From: Hybos culiciformis
Taxonomy: Eukaryota > Arthropoda > Insecta > Diptera > Hybotidae
NCBI GenBank assembly: GCA_964007475.1
Contig: OZ023273.1
Coordinates: forward strand, 39,061,525-39,125,524
Reading direction: 5' to 3'
DNA: 64,000 nt
Position numbers and translations under genes: made by a program. Every line of letters begins with the position of its first letter. The stretch's first letter is position 1. The notes under the pieces are model-generated. The model was given only the letters and a program-made list of their open reading frames with translations, searched no databases and was not told the DNA's origin. This document shows, in pieces, positions 38,478 to 50,196 of the stretch.

Positions 38478-40138
38478 AAATATTTAAAAATAAGCTCAAA
38501 AATTTATATTGTTTGTATGTAGGTATTGATAAATTAAAACTGATAATAAAAAATATAATAATTTTAAGTTAAAAAAACATGAGTCTAAAATTAGAAGGTT
38601 CGCATAGAAATTTATTTTGATCTAGACAGAGTTTATAAATATATAATTGTATATGTATTGCACATGTGTTTATATCAAATTTCTCAATAAAATGTCTTAA
38701 ATTTTATTCATAAATGTAATATCCAGTATAATAAAAATTTCATAGTTTTGTGAGCTGTAAATAAAACTTGTTAGTAGATCAAGGCAGATCAATGATTTCA
38801 ATAGATTCATTTGCTTATCTGTTTCGATTTATCATTAATGTGTATGAGATCATTATAAATATGGCTTTACAATGTGATCATATGTATAATATGCTTTGTT
38901 TAAATTATATATATAACTAAAATAAGCAAAAACTAGATGTATGTAATGTACTTCCTAAAAAAAAACAGACACACATTTTTATCCTGATCTAGAAAGCTTA
39001 GCTGTTTTTGCTCTAACTTTAAATTTGCTACAAAAAAAGTATCACTGGCTCTATTCATGATTACAAATAAAATTAAATAAAATAATAATTAAAATAATAC
39101 TTCTAATAATTATATATTAATTTTGTTAGCATTTAAAAACTTGAATCCGGAACACCTTAACATCGAAGCACTGAGAAGATGGAAAATCATAAGAAAACTT
39201 AACTTAATTTAACTTATAGGAATTTATAATCTTTTTTTAGAATTTATTAGAATGAAAATCTTTAGTTTATTAAAAGCACAATTTGTCAGACGTAAACAAA
39301 ACAAACAAGATCAATAATTAAAAACTTTACTATACCGCTTTCTTTAATATCTATCACTGATAAAGGTAACAAAATTATAATTGACCAACATGGAATAAAA
39401 AATTTAAAAATATTTAAGAGAAAATATAATATAATTTTTGCAGGTTGATGTATTTTTATTTTATGTCTTCTTTGTTATATACTATTTTATTTTCTCATCA
39501 ATTTTAGTTTAAACATCTTGTCTGTGTCTTGTCTTGATGGAAACTTGAAGAGATTTTTTTGGAAAGCTTTTGAGGAATTTTATTAAAATTTTCTCAAAGT
39601 AAATTTATAGTAAATATATGAAATTAAGTTAAAAACAAAAATTATATACATATATATATATTATTTACTTTCAATTTCAATCTCTCAGCAACGAATTGAC
39701 TTATATTTTTTCTAATATACTCCAAAAATACTCACATATATATTTAAAGTGAAAAAATTCAATATAGTTTGTATGTGGGTGAGCTTTTAGTTTGATTTTT
39801 TTTTTGTGTGCGCGATAAGTAAAAATTACCATTTATATATATAGGTGAATTCTGAATTGCTCAAATAAATATTTATTTTAAAAGTATGTACGTTATATAT
39901 ATTTAAATTTGTATATTTATATACAACATATAATATATTATAGATATACATATATGGATAAGATATTTACATAATATGTACATATAATTTTGTTATTGCA
40001 AATAAAAATTTGGATGTATGTATGCACATCATACTACCTGCAGATAAATACATAGTTTTTATTTAATTACTACACCAAAAAAAAAAAAAATTAAAAGGAA
40101 ATGCAAATAAATTGAGTTAACTTTTTATAATTAAATCG

Positions 40139-40197
40139 ATGGCTAATTCTGGTGTGGATCTAAGTAGAAACTTTATTGTCAAGAAAGTTCTGAAAAA
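40139..40197 (+). CDS. possible first coding exon, MANSGVDLSRNFIVKKVLK, gene not recognised
   Basis: An ATG in acceptable context (TCG before, G after) opens 19 codons and two further bases, ending at a donor GTAAGA (40198-40203) after AAA. The encoded start MANSGVDLSRNFIVKKVLK has a balanced composition unlike the Lys/Asn/Ile/Phe-rich chance frames around it. Read without splicing it would stop one codon later, so splicing at this donor is required for a longer product. The LSR..KVL pattern loosely recalls the N-terminus of the COG6 Golgi-tether subunit, but the match is too short to name it. No downstream exon could be joined with confidence. Confidence 0.28.
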
Positions 40198-43100
40198 GTA
40201 AGATACTTAATTTATCTAATATCTGATTTAAAATGAATATGAAGTTTTACCATATTGGTAAGATAATAAATAATCTAATTATTTTTTAGTTATTTTTAAT
40301 TTTTGTTTTTATTGTTTAAGATTTCTTAAAAATTTTCAAAATCTCTAATTTTATATTCTCTCGATTTTATGAGTTTTTTTTTTGTTAACAAAAATAATAG
40401 TGTATCTAATCACGGTACAAAAATTAACGCAAATATAAAATTTTATTATACATCTTTTTCATTAAAAATTATATTATAGAAAAATTTATCTATTGCATTA
40501 AATTTTACTTTTCATGTTTGCGTATAATTTGGAAATTTTTTCCAGTATTTTAAAATAAAAGGTTTGTAAATGCAATTGTTTATACAAGAAATAAGATGAA
40601 CTTTATAATAACGACGACCACAATTCGTCCAGGTGTGATAGTTTTTATTTATTCAGCTATAAAGCAAATAAAAAAAGTTTTATTCATTAAGGATTAAGAA
40701 CAAAAAAAAAATTCGTTTTATTTAATATGCATATTTATGTTATTTAAAAAACTACTATATAAATGGATTCAATTTTTTATTTAAAAAGCTTTGTAGTTTG
40801 GATTCCCTTTTTTTAATTTGGGTATACTTTCTCATTATACCTAATAATATATATATATGTTTTTTAGAATTTTATATAATAATGACAATGAAATTCACGT
40901 AAAACTAAAATGGTATAGAATGATAAGTAGGTTCCTAGTTAGTTAAATAACAAATTCAAATAAAAACCCCTCAGGAAGTTTCAAAGTAGCAACTGTTTGA
41001 ATTGAAATTTTTGAAATATTTATTAGTATTATTAAAAATTTTTACATAATATATTCAATACAAAAATTTAAAAATTAATTAAATTTATCAGCATTTCCTA
41101 TTCTCCGATTTATGTATTACTATAACAAAAACTTATAACAATATTGTCATTAATTTTTATCACCATACTAAAAAATTTCAAAATATACATAAGGTATATA
41201 TAATAATCTTCTACTTTAAACGCTCAACGATTCTAACGACTATCATTTCGCGATGTGAATCGTGTAATTAAAACTAATTAGAGTCGATACTTAAATCAAC
41301 TTAATGGTTATTATCGCTTTGAAAACATTTTTTTTTCTCTTACTAAAAAAGCTTACAGGTTTGCTTAGAAACTTATCAGGGTTAAAACTAACCCTTTTAT
41401 GATGACAGATTAATTTCTTATTGTACATGAAAAAAATAAAAAAAAATATTATAATTGCGTCTAATTTATATTTCATGCTATGTAGTTTTTTCCATAAAAT
41501 CCTTCAAAACATATGTTTCCTTGGGAGACGATAGTATTATGATTGAAATTCAATTACAGAGAACTAATTAATCTATGCTTAATGCTTAACTAAACAATAA
41601 TTATTTTTAACCCCATATTCGTGTTTTATTTGCTTAATAAATTACTTTTTTTATTCAAACATTTTGTTTTAAATAATGAAAAAATTATTTTTATTCTGTA
41701 ACCATTAAAAACTATCAATTTTATATTTTTAAATAGTAAAAATGTTGGCAGGTTATATTATCAAAAAACTGATAAGAAAAAAACGTGATAATACATTTAT
41801 ATTGCACTGAAAAAAAATTCGGAGCTACAAAACATAGCAGAAAAGTTGAATTCTTGCAGAATGTGCTGGAAATCTTGAAATAAAAATAACAGTTCGTTCC
41901 TCCAATGCAGCAAAATATAGTTTTAATTTGCTTTTTCTAGGGCAAAATACATTTTTTATGCAAAATAAGTTTTTATGCCGAATATCGCATAATCATATGA
42001 TTAGGTGCATTATTAAGTCCTTCGCTATAGTTAGATTTTATAGCACAGCAAGGGAAGTACATTAATTATAGTCGCGTCAGTTGACTGTTTTTGATACACT
42101 ATACATAAATATTTTTAACTTTAATTATTTTTTTATTGTATTTTGAGTAAGTTGTCTTATAATGAATAACGCATGATAGAAGTGTAAAAAAGGTTTAATT
42201 ACTTAACACACTTTGGGGTGATATTATATCCAAATGTAAATGTTCTTCGGCTGAAATTTCACCCATTCGAAAAACTCTGTTCATGATTTATCTAATTATC
42301 CTTTCCGAAAGAAAAAGAAAAATAATTCTTTGGCACAAATTTTATCATTGTATTATCACTAGTACTTTTAATTAGAGCTTACTACACATTAAGTTTTAAC
42401 GGGTGAATGATTGTGAGGTTCAGAAAATTTTTTTTAATAAATTAAATGTGATGATGAAAACTTTTTATGAACCGAAAGAAGATTATTTCCTTTAAATTTC
42501 GGTCGGGTTGGGACTATGTCGATTCTAAACCATACATTTTTCTTAATTTGTAGGAATTCAAAAAAAAATTAGGATAGATATAAAGTTTTAACCTATAATT
42601 ATTTTGTTTGATATAATGGCTAAAATAATTACTGCGCTCAACAATCAGACTTTTAAATAATATTAAGTATATAGTATTACAACAAATTCTGATACAAATA
42701 TTAAGGAACTATTCTTAATAAAATTCATTCATTCAGTTAATTTCCTTTTTGTCATCACATCATCAGTAGGATGTATTCAAACAAAATTTACTCAATAATG
42801 AATAATAATTATTACATATTTATTGTATTTTTAATGTTCATGTGTCGAACAAACATTGGAAAAAAAGTGAATTTTTTTAATTTCAAAACAATATTTTATT
42901 TTTATTCTTGTTCTATTTCTATTTTTTTTTCACATTATTTATATTCTTAATATAATTGATTTACTGAAGTTGAAGATCAATAAAAAAAAACATTAATCAT
43001 TTACAATTTTTTGTAGATATATAGGTTCTTTCATTTTTTGATGAAAATAAAACTTTGCCTTCATATACTTTCAACAGATTAACAAAATTAAATTATTGGC

Positions 43101-44165
43101 GTATTTTCTAGCCTTACAAGAAGAAGCAAAACTATGTTTTTGAAGTAAAAATTTAATAAATAATTAAGTCTCATTCTAAAAATCTAATCTGTATGCGTTT
43201 AGCCTTGTCCGTTTTTAATCAAAAATAAAGATTTACTATATGTTCTCATTTTCCTTCTGTCTGTTCGTCCGTTCTTCTCTTCGGACGCAATTAAAGAATA
43301 TTTATAGTAAACTGCTTAATAAATTTGCCTTCTTTTGAATGACACGCATTATAATCTTGTTCATTATTATCTTAGCTTAATTGTCTTAGCTATAAATTAA
43401 ATCATTGGAACTCAGCAAATTCTTATTTAGATTATTTGGCATTATTAAATAATTTTAATAAAAAAAAATTAAAAAATATTCTAGGGTACTATGCCCGTCT
43501 TTTTTTGTACTACATTAATCATAAATATAATAATCAGATGTTTAATAAACTGTTTAATAATATATATCTAAGTATTTTACATGATCTTGTTGTTATCTAA
43601 ATATAAATTGTCATAAATGAAATTAAATGTACTCGAGAAAAGAAATACAGGTATTATGTATACAGTTTAATATCTAAATTTAATTTTCTAAAAATACTTA
43701 ATGTCAAAATGTAAAAAAATAAAATAAAAACATTTTTATTTTTTTTGTTCTTTTAAGACAATCGTATGTTTTAATAAATTCTGGTGCATGTGTCGTTAAT
43801 TTAATTTTCATTGCCAAAAAAACAAAAGAACAAATTGGGATATTATAAAAAAAAAAAATGGGACTCTAAATAAAATAGAACAAAATAAAATTTTTTGGCA
43901 TGTTTAATTTGTTATATTATTTATTTATTAACATATTTTTGATTATTATTAAGTGGATGCAAAGTTATATATAAACTGAATTATAAATGGATGTTTTTAA
44001 CATACACATTCATAGTTATTTTTGTCATAGTTGAATATCTTATATATTTATAGCCCAAAGAACAATATTATAATTATATTATAAGGTATATGAAATAGAA
44101 TAAATAAAGCATGAAATAGACGAGCTCAAATTGAATTGACCAACTTAAAATATATTCGTCTGCAG
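40198..44165. other. AT-rich sequence, no gene established
   Basis: A GC-richer region at 41810-42070 is open in at least four frames on both strands, so strand and coding status cannot be decided. TCTGTCTGTTCGTCCGTTC near 43257 is a short pyrimidine repeat-like run. Confidence 0.45.
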
Positions 44166-44383
44166 GTTTCTCGACAGCATTTTCAACAAGTCTTTGAACA
44201 ATGATTATATTGTGTTGGAAGATCAGTTGAATAAACATTCTATTGGACGTCTATATCATGCATTATACTAATTTTAAATACTATAACTTTACTGAATATT
44301 TTCAACCAACTTGAAGTTGATTTAAGAAGATTATTGAAGGAAATATTTTTTAAAAATCCAATCGTTAGAGAAATACAAATTGA
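44166..44383 (+). pseudogene. coding-like segment broken by one frame change, function unknown
   Basis: After an acceptor-like TTCGTCTGCAG (ending 44165) the frame starting TTT at 44167 reads FLDSIFNKSLNNDYIVLEDQ and continues to a TAA at 44269. The next frame is open from 44235 to 44397 and reads, over 44298-44384, IFNQLEVDLRRLLKEIFFKNP and then a short tail. The two halves have similar amphipathic, leucine-rich composition and meet around 44260-44272, as if one base had been gained or lost. GTACGT at 44384-44389 could be a donor. It may be a pseudogene exon, an assembly error in a real exon, or chance. I do not recognise the protein. Confidence 0.2.
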
Positions 44384-44399
44384 GTACGTACCTATTTAA

Positions 44400-47300
44400 A
44401 TAAAAGAATATGGTTTTGAAGCTTGTTTTATAGAAATATACATTTAGATTTGAAATGAATAAAATCGATTTTCTTGAATATTGATTTTAGTTGTTGGTTT
44501 TATTGAAATTTAGATTTAAATTACTACATAAAAGTGTATTTCATTTTTAGCCATAATCCATCCGAAATAAAGGACATGGCGGGAACTTGAACTTTTAATT
44601 CAAAATTAGTTTTTCTGTTCATTTCAATTCAAAGAAGTCGATGTATCGTTTATACTACAAAAAAATAGATTTTCAGGATTACGAAATATTGTGTATATAT
44701 ATATTGTGTATAATATGTATTACATATGTACATATACATATTTATATTTGTCATATTTTTTGAAATTTATTTTTAAGGTGTAAAAAAAATATTTGACATT
44801 GAAATGTGAATGCACGTTTTTAATAACAAAAAACATTTTACATTTACATACCGATCTATATATATATATTTATTTATATGTACAAATGTATATTTTTTTT
44901 TTCAAAATTGTGTTAAAATTTACAATCCCACATGAATATAGAATTATAAAAAAAAAAAAAAAAATTCAGCAAAAATTAATTAGTAAATAAACAAGAAGAA
45001 TTTCTGACGAAAATTTCGAATGAAGAAATTCCTTAGCTTTAAAAATCATTGAAATAAGAACTATAAATAAAAAGATATAAAATATGCATAAATATAGGTA
45101 TACTTAAATATATATGCAATGTATATAATGACACATACGACATATATTTGAAAGAAGAAGAAAAAAATATGTGCAAGGAGAAAATGAGATTAATAAAAAA
45201 AAATTTATTACATAAATTTTAGTGAAATTTGTAAGCCTAAAATAATATGCTAGATTGATTGATTGCATTTCTTTGTAATAATTCTAACAATAAAGGAATT
45301 AGGAATAGTACCACTCTGGGCATCAAGAAAAAATATTGAAAAAGTCACTATTTTCGTTGTTAAAATTAATTGCGACTTTGTTTCCAAACCAAGGGTTTTT
45401 ATGTACGTCATACACCGCATACCTCCATCGTGTACGGTATAACTAGTTCAAAGCGTTGACTAAGCGTTGATATTAAAGTTGACCTTAATAAAAATAGAAG
45501 AAAAGAATATGTATGAATGAATTTATTATTGGAAAAGCTATATATATATGCACCTATAGCTTTCGAATATTATGAATTGACGAGCTGTAGAAAAGGCCAA
45601 AAATTACTATTATTATTTGTTAATTTATATTTATGTATGCAGTTGTAGATTTTCGTATACACATTTTTTTTTTAATTCTTATATAATAACCTACAAAGAA
45701 TACTACTATATAATACTGTCAAAGAAAATTTCAGTTTTTTTTTTTTAAAGAAATATTCATAGACTGCAATATAACTATAATCCAATTAAGCACAAAGTAT
45801 ATTCTTATCGAAAAAGAAATAATAAATTGATTTTATAACGTTATTTGTTTCGGAGCAAATAAATTATGAGAATATTATATATAATTTATGCAAAATTCAT
45901 TATTATTATTCATATATATTCAATAATAAGTTCATAATTTATAAAATTAGTCTAACAGGCTTTTAAATATTATGTACCTACATAATTTTGCAAATATTTT
46001 ACATACATAAAAATTTGGGTCAATTGTTATTCTTGTTTGCCAAGTTAATAAGTATAATATACAAATACAATGTATACATATAATTGAAAAAGATGATAAG
46101 GATTTTCTAATGTAGGTATACTATATTTAGCGTAGAGGTGGCAGTGGAAATTATTTCATGGCACGGCGGATTTGAAAAAGAATTGGTACTAACTATTTTG
46201 AATTCATTCAAAGAGTTTGTTTGAATATTGTTGTATTGTACTAACATTTTTAATAAGATTAGCTAAAACAGATTTAAAATCATATTTATTAAAAAAATTT
46301 TCAATAATAATAAGTGAAATTGCACAGAACTCACATCTTTATTGAATTTTGTGTTTAATAAACAAATTACATACATTGCAGTTATTATTTCAAATTGCCA
46401 TTAATATTCGAAGTGTAGAATTGATTAATAATTTTTTTTTAAGAACTATTTTTGGGTATCTAGAATAATTTTTTTTTTTTTTATTAAACGAAAGTTTTAA
46501 TAATATTATAATCAATATTCGGGAAGAAGGATAAATAAAAAAAAAATCCAAAACCTAAGTAAACAGTAAAATTAATTTAAAAATACCCTATAATTTTTTT
46601 AACTACCTTAGTTTAGGATTCCTAACAAAAAAAAGAAATACTACTAAAAAAGGTAATTAATTTATTTATATTTTATTCACAAAAAGAATATTTTCCAAAG
46701 GTTAAAATTTAACCTCTGCGAACATTTAACATGTTTCAAATGTTGTTATCAAATAAGTAATTAAGTTTATTAAACTGAAAAAAGAAAAAAATGAATTCAA
46801 AATTTATAAAAAATATACTTTTGATCTTTTTTTTTTGTTTTTTATATAAATCGTTATTAAAAATTAAATAAATTTACTTTAAGAAGATAAATTATTATTA
46901 AAAAATGTATTTACAATGCTGTCTTCAATTTCCATCAAGATGTAAATAATTTCATATGAAAGATTTCTTAAAAGAAAGTAAATACCTAACTGTGATATGA
47001 TGGTTTCGTAGTGACAACAATAAAAAATATTACACAGCTACATGTGTAATGAAATATTAACATAAAACACTTTTGTCAAGAGAACGCAACTCTTTGAAAT
47101 ATTTCAATCTAGATTATTTAACAATCTATATGTATTTTAAGTTATATTTTTTAACTTCTGGATTAAAAATATTGTAAAAATATTCTACATTTATATTCTA
47201 AATTTAGTGTGTTCTTAGTTTTCGAGTTCTGGGCTAGGATTACAAAAATATTTTATACATTGAATGTTATTACTGTAGTTATTAAATAAAAGTCGTTTTT

Positions 47301-48549
47301 TATAATACAATTTTTTGTAAAAAAAAGTAAAAAGATTTAAAATTTTGTATATCGTTAATTCTGAGTTAGAGTAGTTTTTTTTTATATTTCTTATAGATCC
47401 TATTAAGATAACATCTAATTTTTTCCTTACAAAGTTTTTGAATTGCCTTCTGCTATTGGCGCGACTTATTTCAATATTTTTAATGTTTAACGAATATGAA
47501 GTAAAAGAAAAGAAAAAGAAAAATTATATATTCTACTTCACAACATAAAATATCATAAAAATATAAACTAAGATTATAACAAGAAAAGATTCTAAATTTT
47601 CATTAAGATTTCGATTTTTATCAGAATAAACTTTAGCAATATTTAGAAGTAATAAACATTAGCAAAAATAAAAAAAAAATATTTTTTTTTTGGTCATCAA
47701 TTCAATTTAACTTCTTACAAAACAAAAATGTAATTTATTTTGTCTTTTAGCATATAATAGTGTTAAGGTTTTAAAAATTTATCTACTGGAAAAATTAATA
47801 TCATTATATGTACCAAAATATTATGTTAATATTCATTTAATAATTCAAATATACTAAATTATACAAAAGTTACTAAAACATAAGTCTTTATTTTATTAAT
47901 ATCGACTTGAGAAGAAAAAAAAAACAAACAAACTTTGAAGCTAAAAGGATTATCTAAACATACCTTGTGAACAAAAAATAAAAATATCTTTATTTCATTT
48001 TTTTGTTAGTCGTTCGTTAAGTACGAGAAATGTGTCAAAATAAATATATATATTTTATTTATTGTAAATTTCAAGTGAATTCAAGTTGTCATCAAGAAAT
48101 ATAATTATATAACTAATTTTTAACTTACACCCTATCAATATTTTTATTACTTTCCTTAAAAATAGAATTGTTAATCAAAAAAATTTTGTTCAAAAAACTG
48201 TACAAATATATATCATTAAAAATATATCATAAATTTAAAACAACAAGTTTTTTAGTTTATGTTTGATTTATTTGTTTGTAACAAAATTATTATCTTAACA
48301 ATAATAAACGCCCGATGACACCCTTTAAAAAAAATTATAAAACGATAATATTAAAAATAGAACATTTTTATAGATTTTCAATTTATGTTTTTTTATGTTA
48401 GCAAAAAAATTTTATGATTATTCAGCAAAACTTAATCATTCAAATCGGTAATTCTATTTTTATATATTTTGTGCTAAAAAAAATATAGTTTAAAGTTTAT
48501 TGAACGTCCGACATTATACAGTATGTATATTGTATACCCTTTTTAAATG

Positions 48550-48582
<33 letters not shown>

Positions 48583-50113
48583 GAATAAGTTCAAATAAAA
48601 TTCGAACTTCCCATAATTTTGTGTTCTTGTTATTATCATAAAAACATTATGTTTCTGAATAAGATAACCCTATATTGTAAACATATAAATTCATTTAACC
48701 TATTTAAATAATATAACTTTCAGTACTTAATGATTTTTTTTTTTAAATATAATGTGACTTTTTAGCATTGCAATTTAAAGAATATTTTATATATTCTGCA
48801 CCACATAAGTGAAGTTTGGGAAACCTCATAAGACAAATTACATAAATAGAAAATTTGTTATGTTTAATGTTTATGCAATTTATTGAAAACAAAAGAACAT
48901 TTTAAAAATGTTTAAAGCCAAATAGCGGAAGATACATTTAATGTGGCTGAACCGAGTACAGGTTCACGAATTTTTAATAATTATGTTTTGAAGCTGATCA
49001 ATAAAGTCAGAAATATCAAAATCCTCGTTCTATTTATTGAGATGTAAAATAATGTTTCCAGACGAAACATATAGCCAAAATGTTGATTAACTAGGATTGG
49101 AAATGCCAAAAATTTAATTCCAAAATATCATATATTATTAATATTGACAAATTTTGAATTTGAATATTTTCAATAATATTACATTCAGAAAAAAATTACA
49201 TTTCTTATTTTTTATACATTTATTTATTTATTTTCTTTTCTTTTTTTTTTTTCAAAAAAAAAATATATCTATACATTTGTATAGAAGTATTTATAAATAG
49301 TTATGTATAAGTATTATATTTTAATGTATTTAGTATATTTTTTTTTATGCACAAATATGTACATAAAGAAGTGATGTAATATGCCAAATATGAATTCAAA
49401 ATACCAGTTTTATATTTCAAATATGAAATATTTTGACCTTTATGATAAGATTTTCGTACACAATATCATTAATATTAAAAACAAAAATTTTTCTCTTCTG
49501 TCTATATAAATGTAATGTACTTCCTATTAAATGATGTTTATATTTTTATTTTCCTCTTGTTTTCATTTAATTTCATTCACACAAACAATCACGCGTTTCC
49601 CTTTTAAACTGAAAACTGTGCATATAAACGTTGACTTGTACGTGTATGAACATATATTATATTTAAGTTATACACAGAACCATATGTTTATCATTTTTAT
49701 TTAATTGTAAATTTCAAACTGGAATTAAAATTGAATTCCTAACATAAATAAAACATTTTTATATAATTTTGATTTAACTTCAAATGTATAATAAAAAAAA
49801 TGCTCTTCAATTTTTTTAACATTAATAATTTTCTTCATACATATCTATATTTATTTAATAATTGTTTTTTTTATTCAATCAAAGATTAGATTAGATTAGA
49901 AAAGATTTAATTTTTGAAGGGGAATAAAGAGAACACTTTAATTTTTGTAAGCGTTTGTTGTTTATATTACCTACGCTGAATTTTTCTTATTTGGCAAATG
50001 AATGAATATGTTAAAATTGTTGACCAAAAATGTAATAGTGTAAAGTTTAAAAATTTGAAAGATTGACAGCACATAATGAGAAATCAGTATGTTTAAACAA
50101 CAACTATTTTTTT
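44400..50113. other. AT-rich sequence with scattered coding-like fragments on both strands
   Basis: Fragments include minus 45442-45323 (contains YAVYDVHKNPWFGNKVAIN), plus 46131-46224 (contains EVAVEIISWHGGFEKELVL), plus 47397-47500 between a good acceptor and GTAAAA (membrane-like), and plus 48926-49047 (contains AEPSTGSRIFNNYVLKL). They do not join and may be relics of inserted sequences or chance frames in locally GC-richer DNA. Confidence 0.35.
48551..48582. repeat. (ATA)n microsatellite, about 10 units
   Basis: An uninterrupted ATA/TAA trinucleotide run of about 32 bases. Confidence 0.93.
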
Positions 50114-50196
50114 GTCGACCGTCATGGTGTAGTGGTATTGACATTATTCTACGCGTTGTTCGATCGTGGATTCGATTCTAACCTTGGACTGGAATA
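50114..50196 (+). repeat. tRNA-derived SINE-like repeat, copy 2
   Basis: It begins GTCGACCGTCATGGTGTAGT and has A-box-like TGGTGTAGTGG (50125-50135) and B-box-like GGATTCGATTC (50168-50178) at tRNA spacing. The T-arm cannot pair properly and no acceptor stem forms, so it is not a functional tRNA gene. Similarity to 3327-3408 on the opposite strand marks a dispersed family. No clear tail or target duplication was found, so only the head may survive. Confidence 0.55.

Larger units (their letters stand above)
35726..40138. other. AT-rich sequence, one weak plus-strand coding-like patch
   Basis: After ATTTTGTTAG (ending near 39128) a plus-strand frame reads FKNLNPEHLNIEALRRWKII before a TAA near 39210. 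It is GC-richer than its surroundings and has no donor, so it could only be a terminal exon or relic. No family is recognised. The rest is plain AT-rich DNA. Confidence 0.4.

Noticed and set aside
41810..42070. GC-richer region with long open frames
   Set aside because: At least four frames on both strands are open at once, so the openness reflects composition and gives no strand or product.
42495..42535. Possible third SINE fragment around GTCGATTCTAAACC
   Set aside because: Only a B-box-like stretch resembles the repeats at 3327 and 50114; no A box or wider alignment is present.
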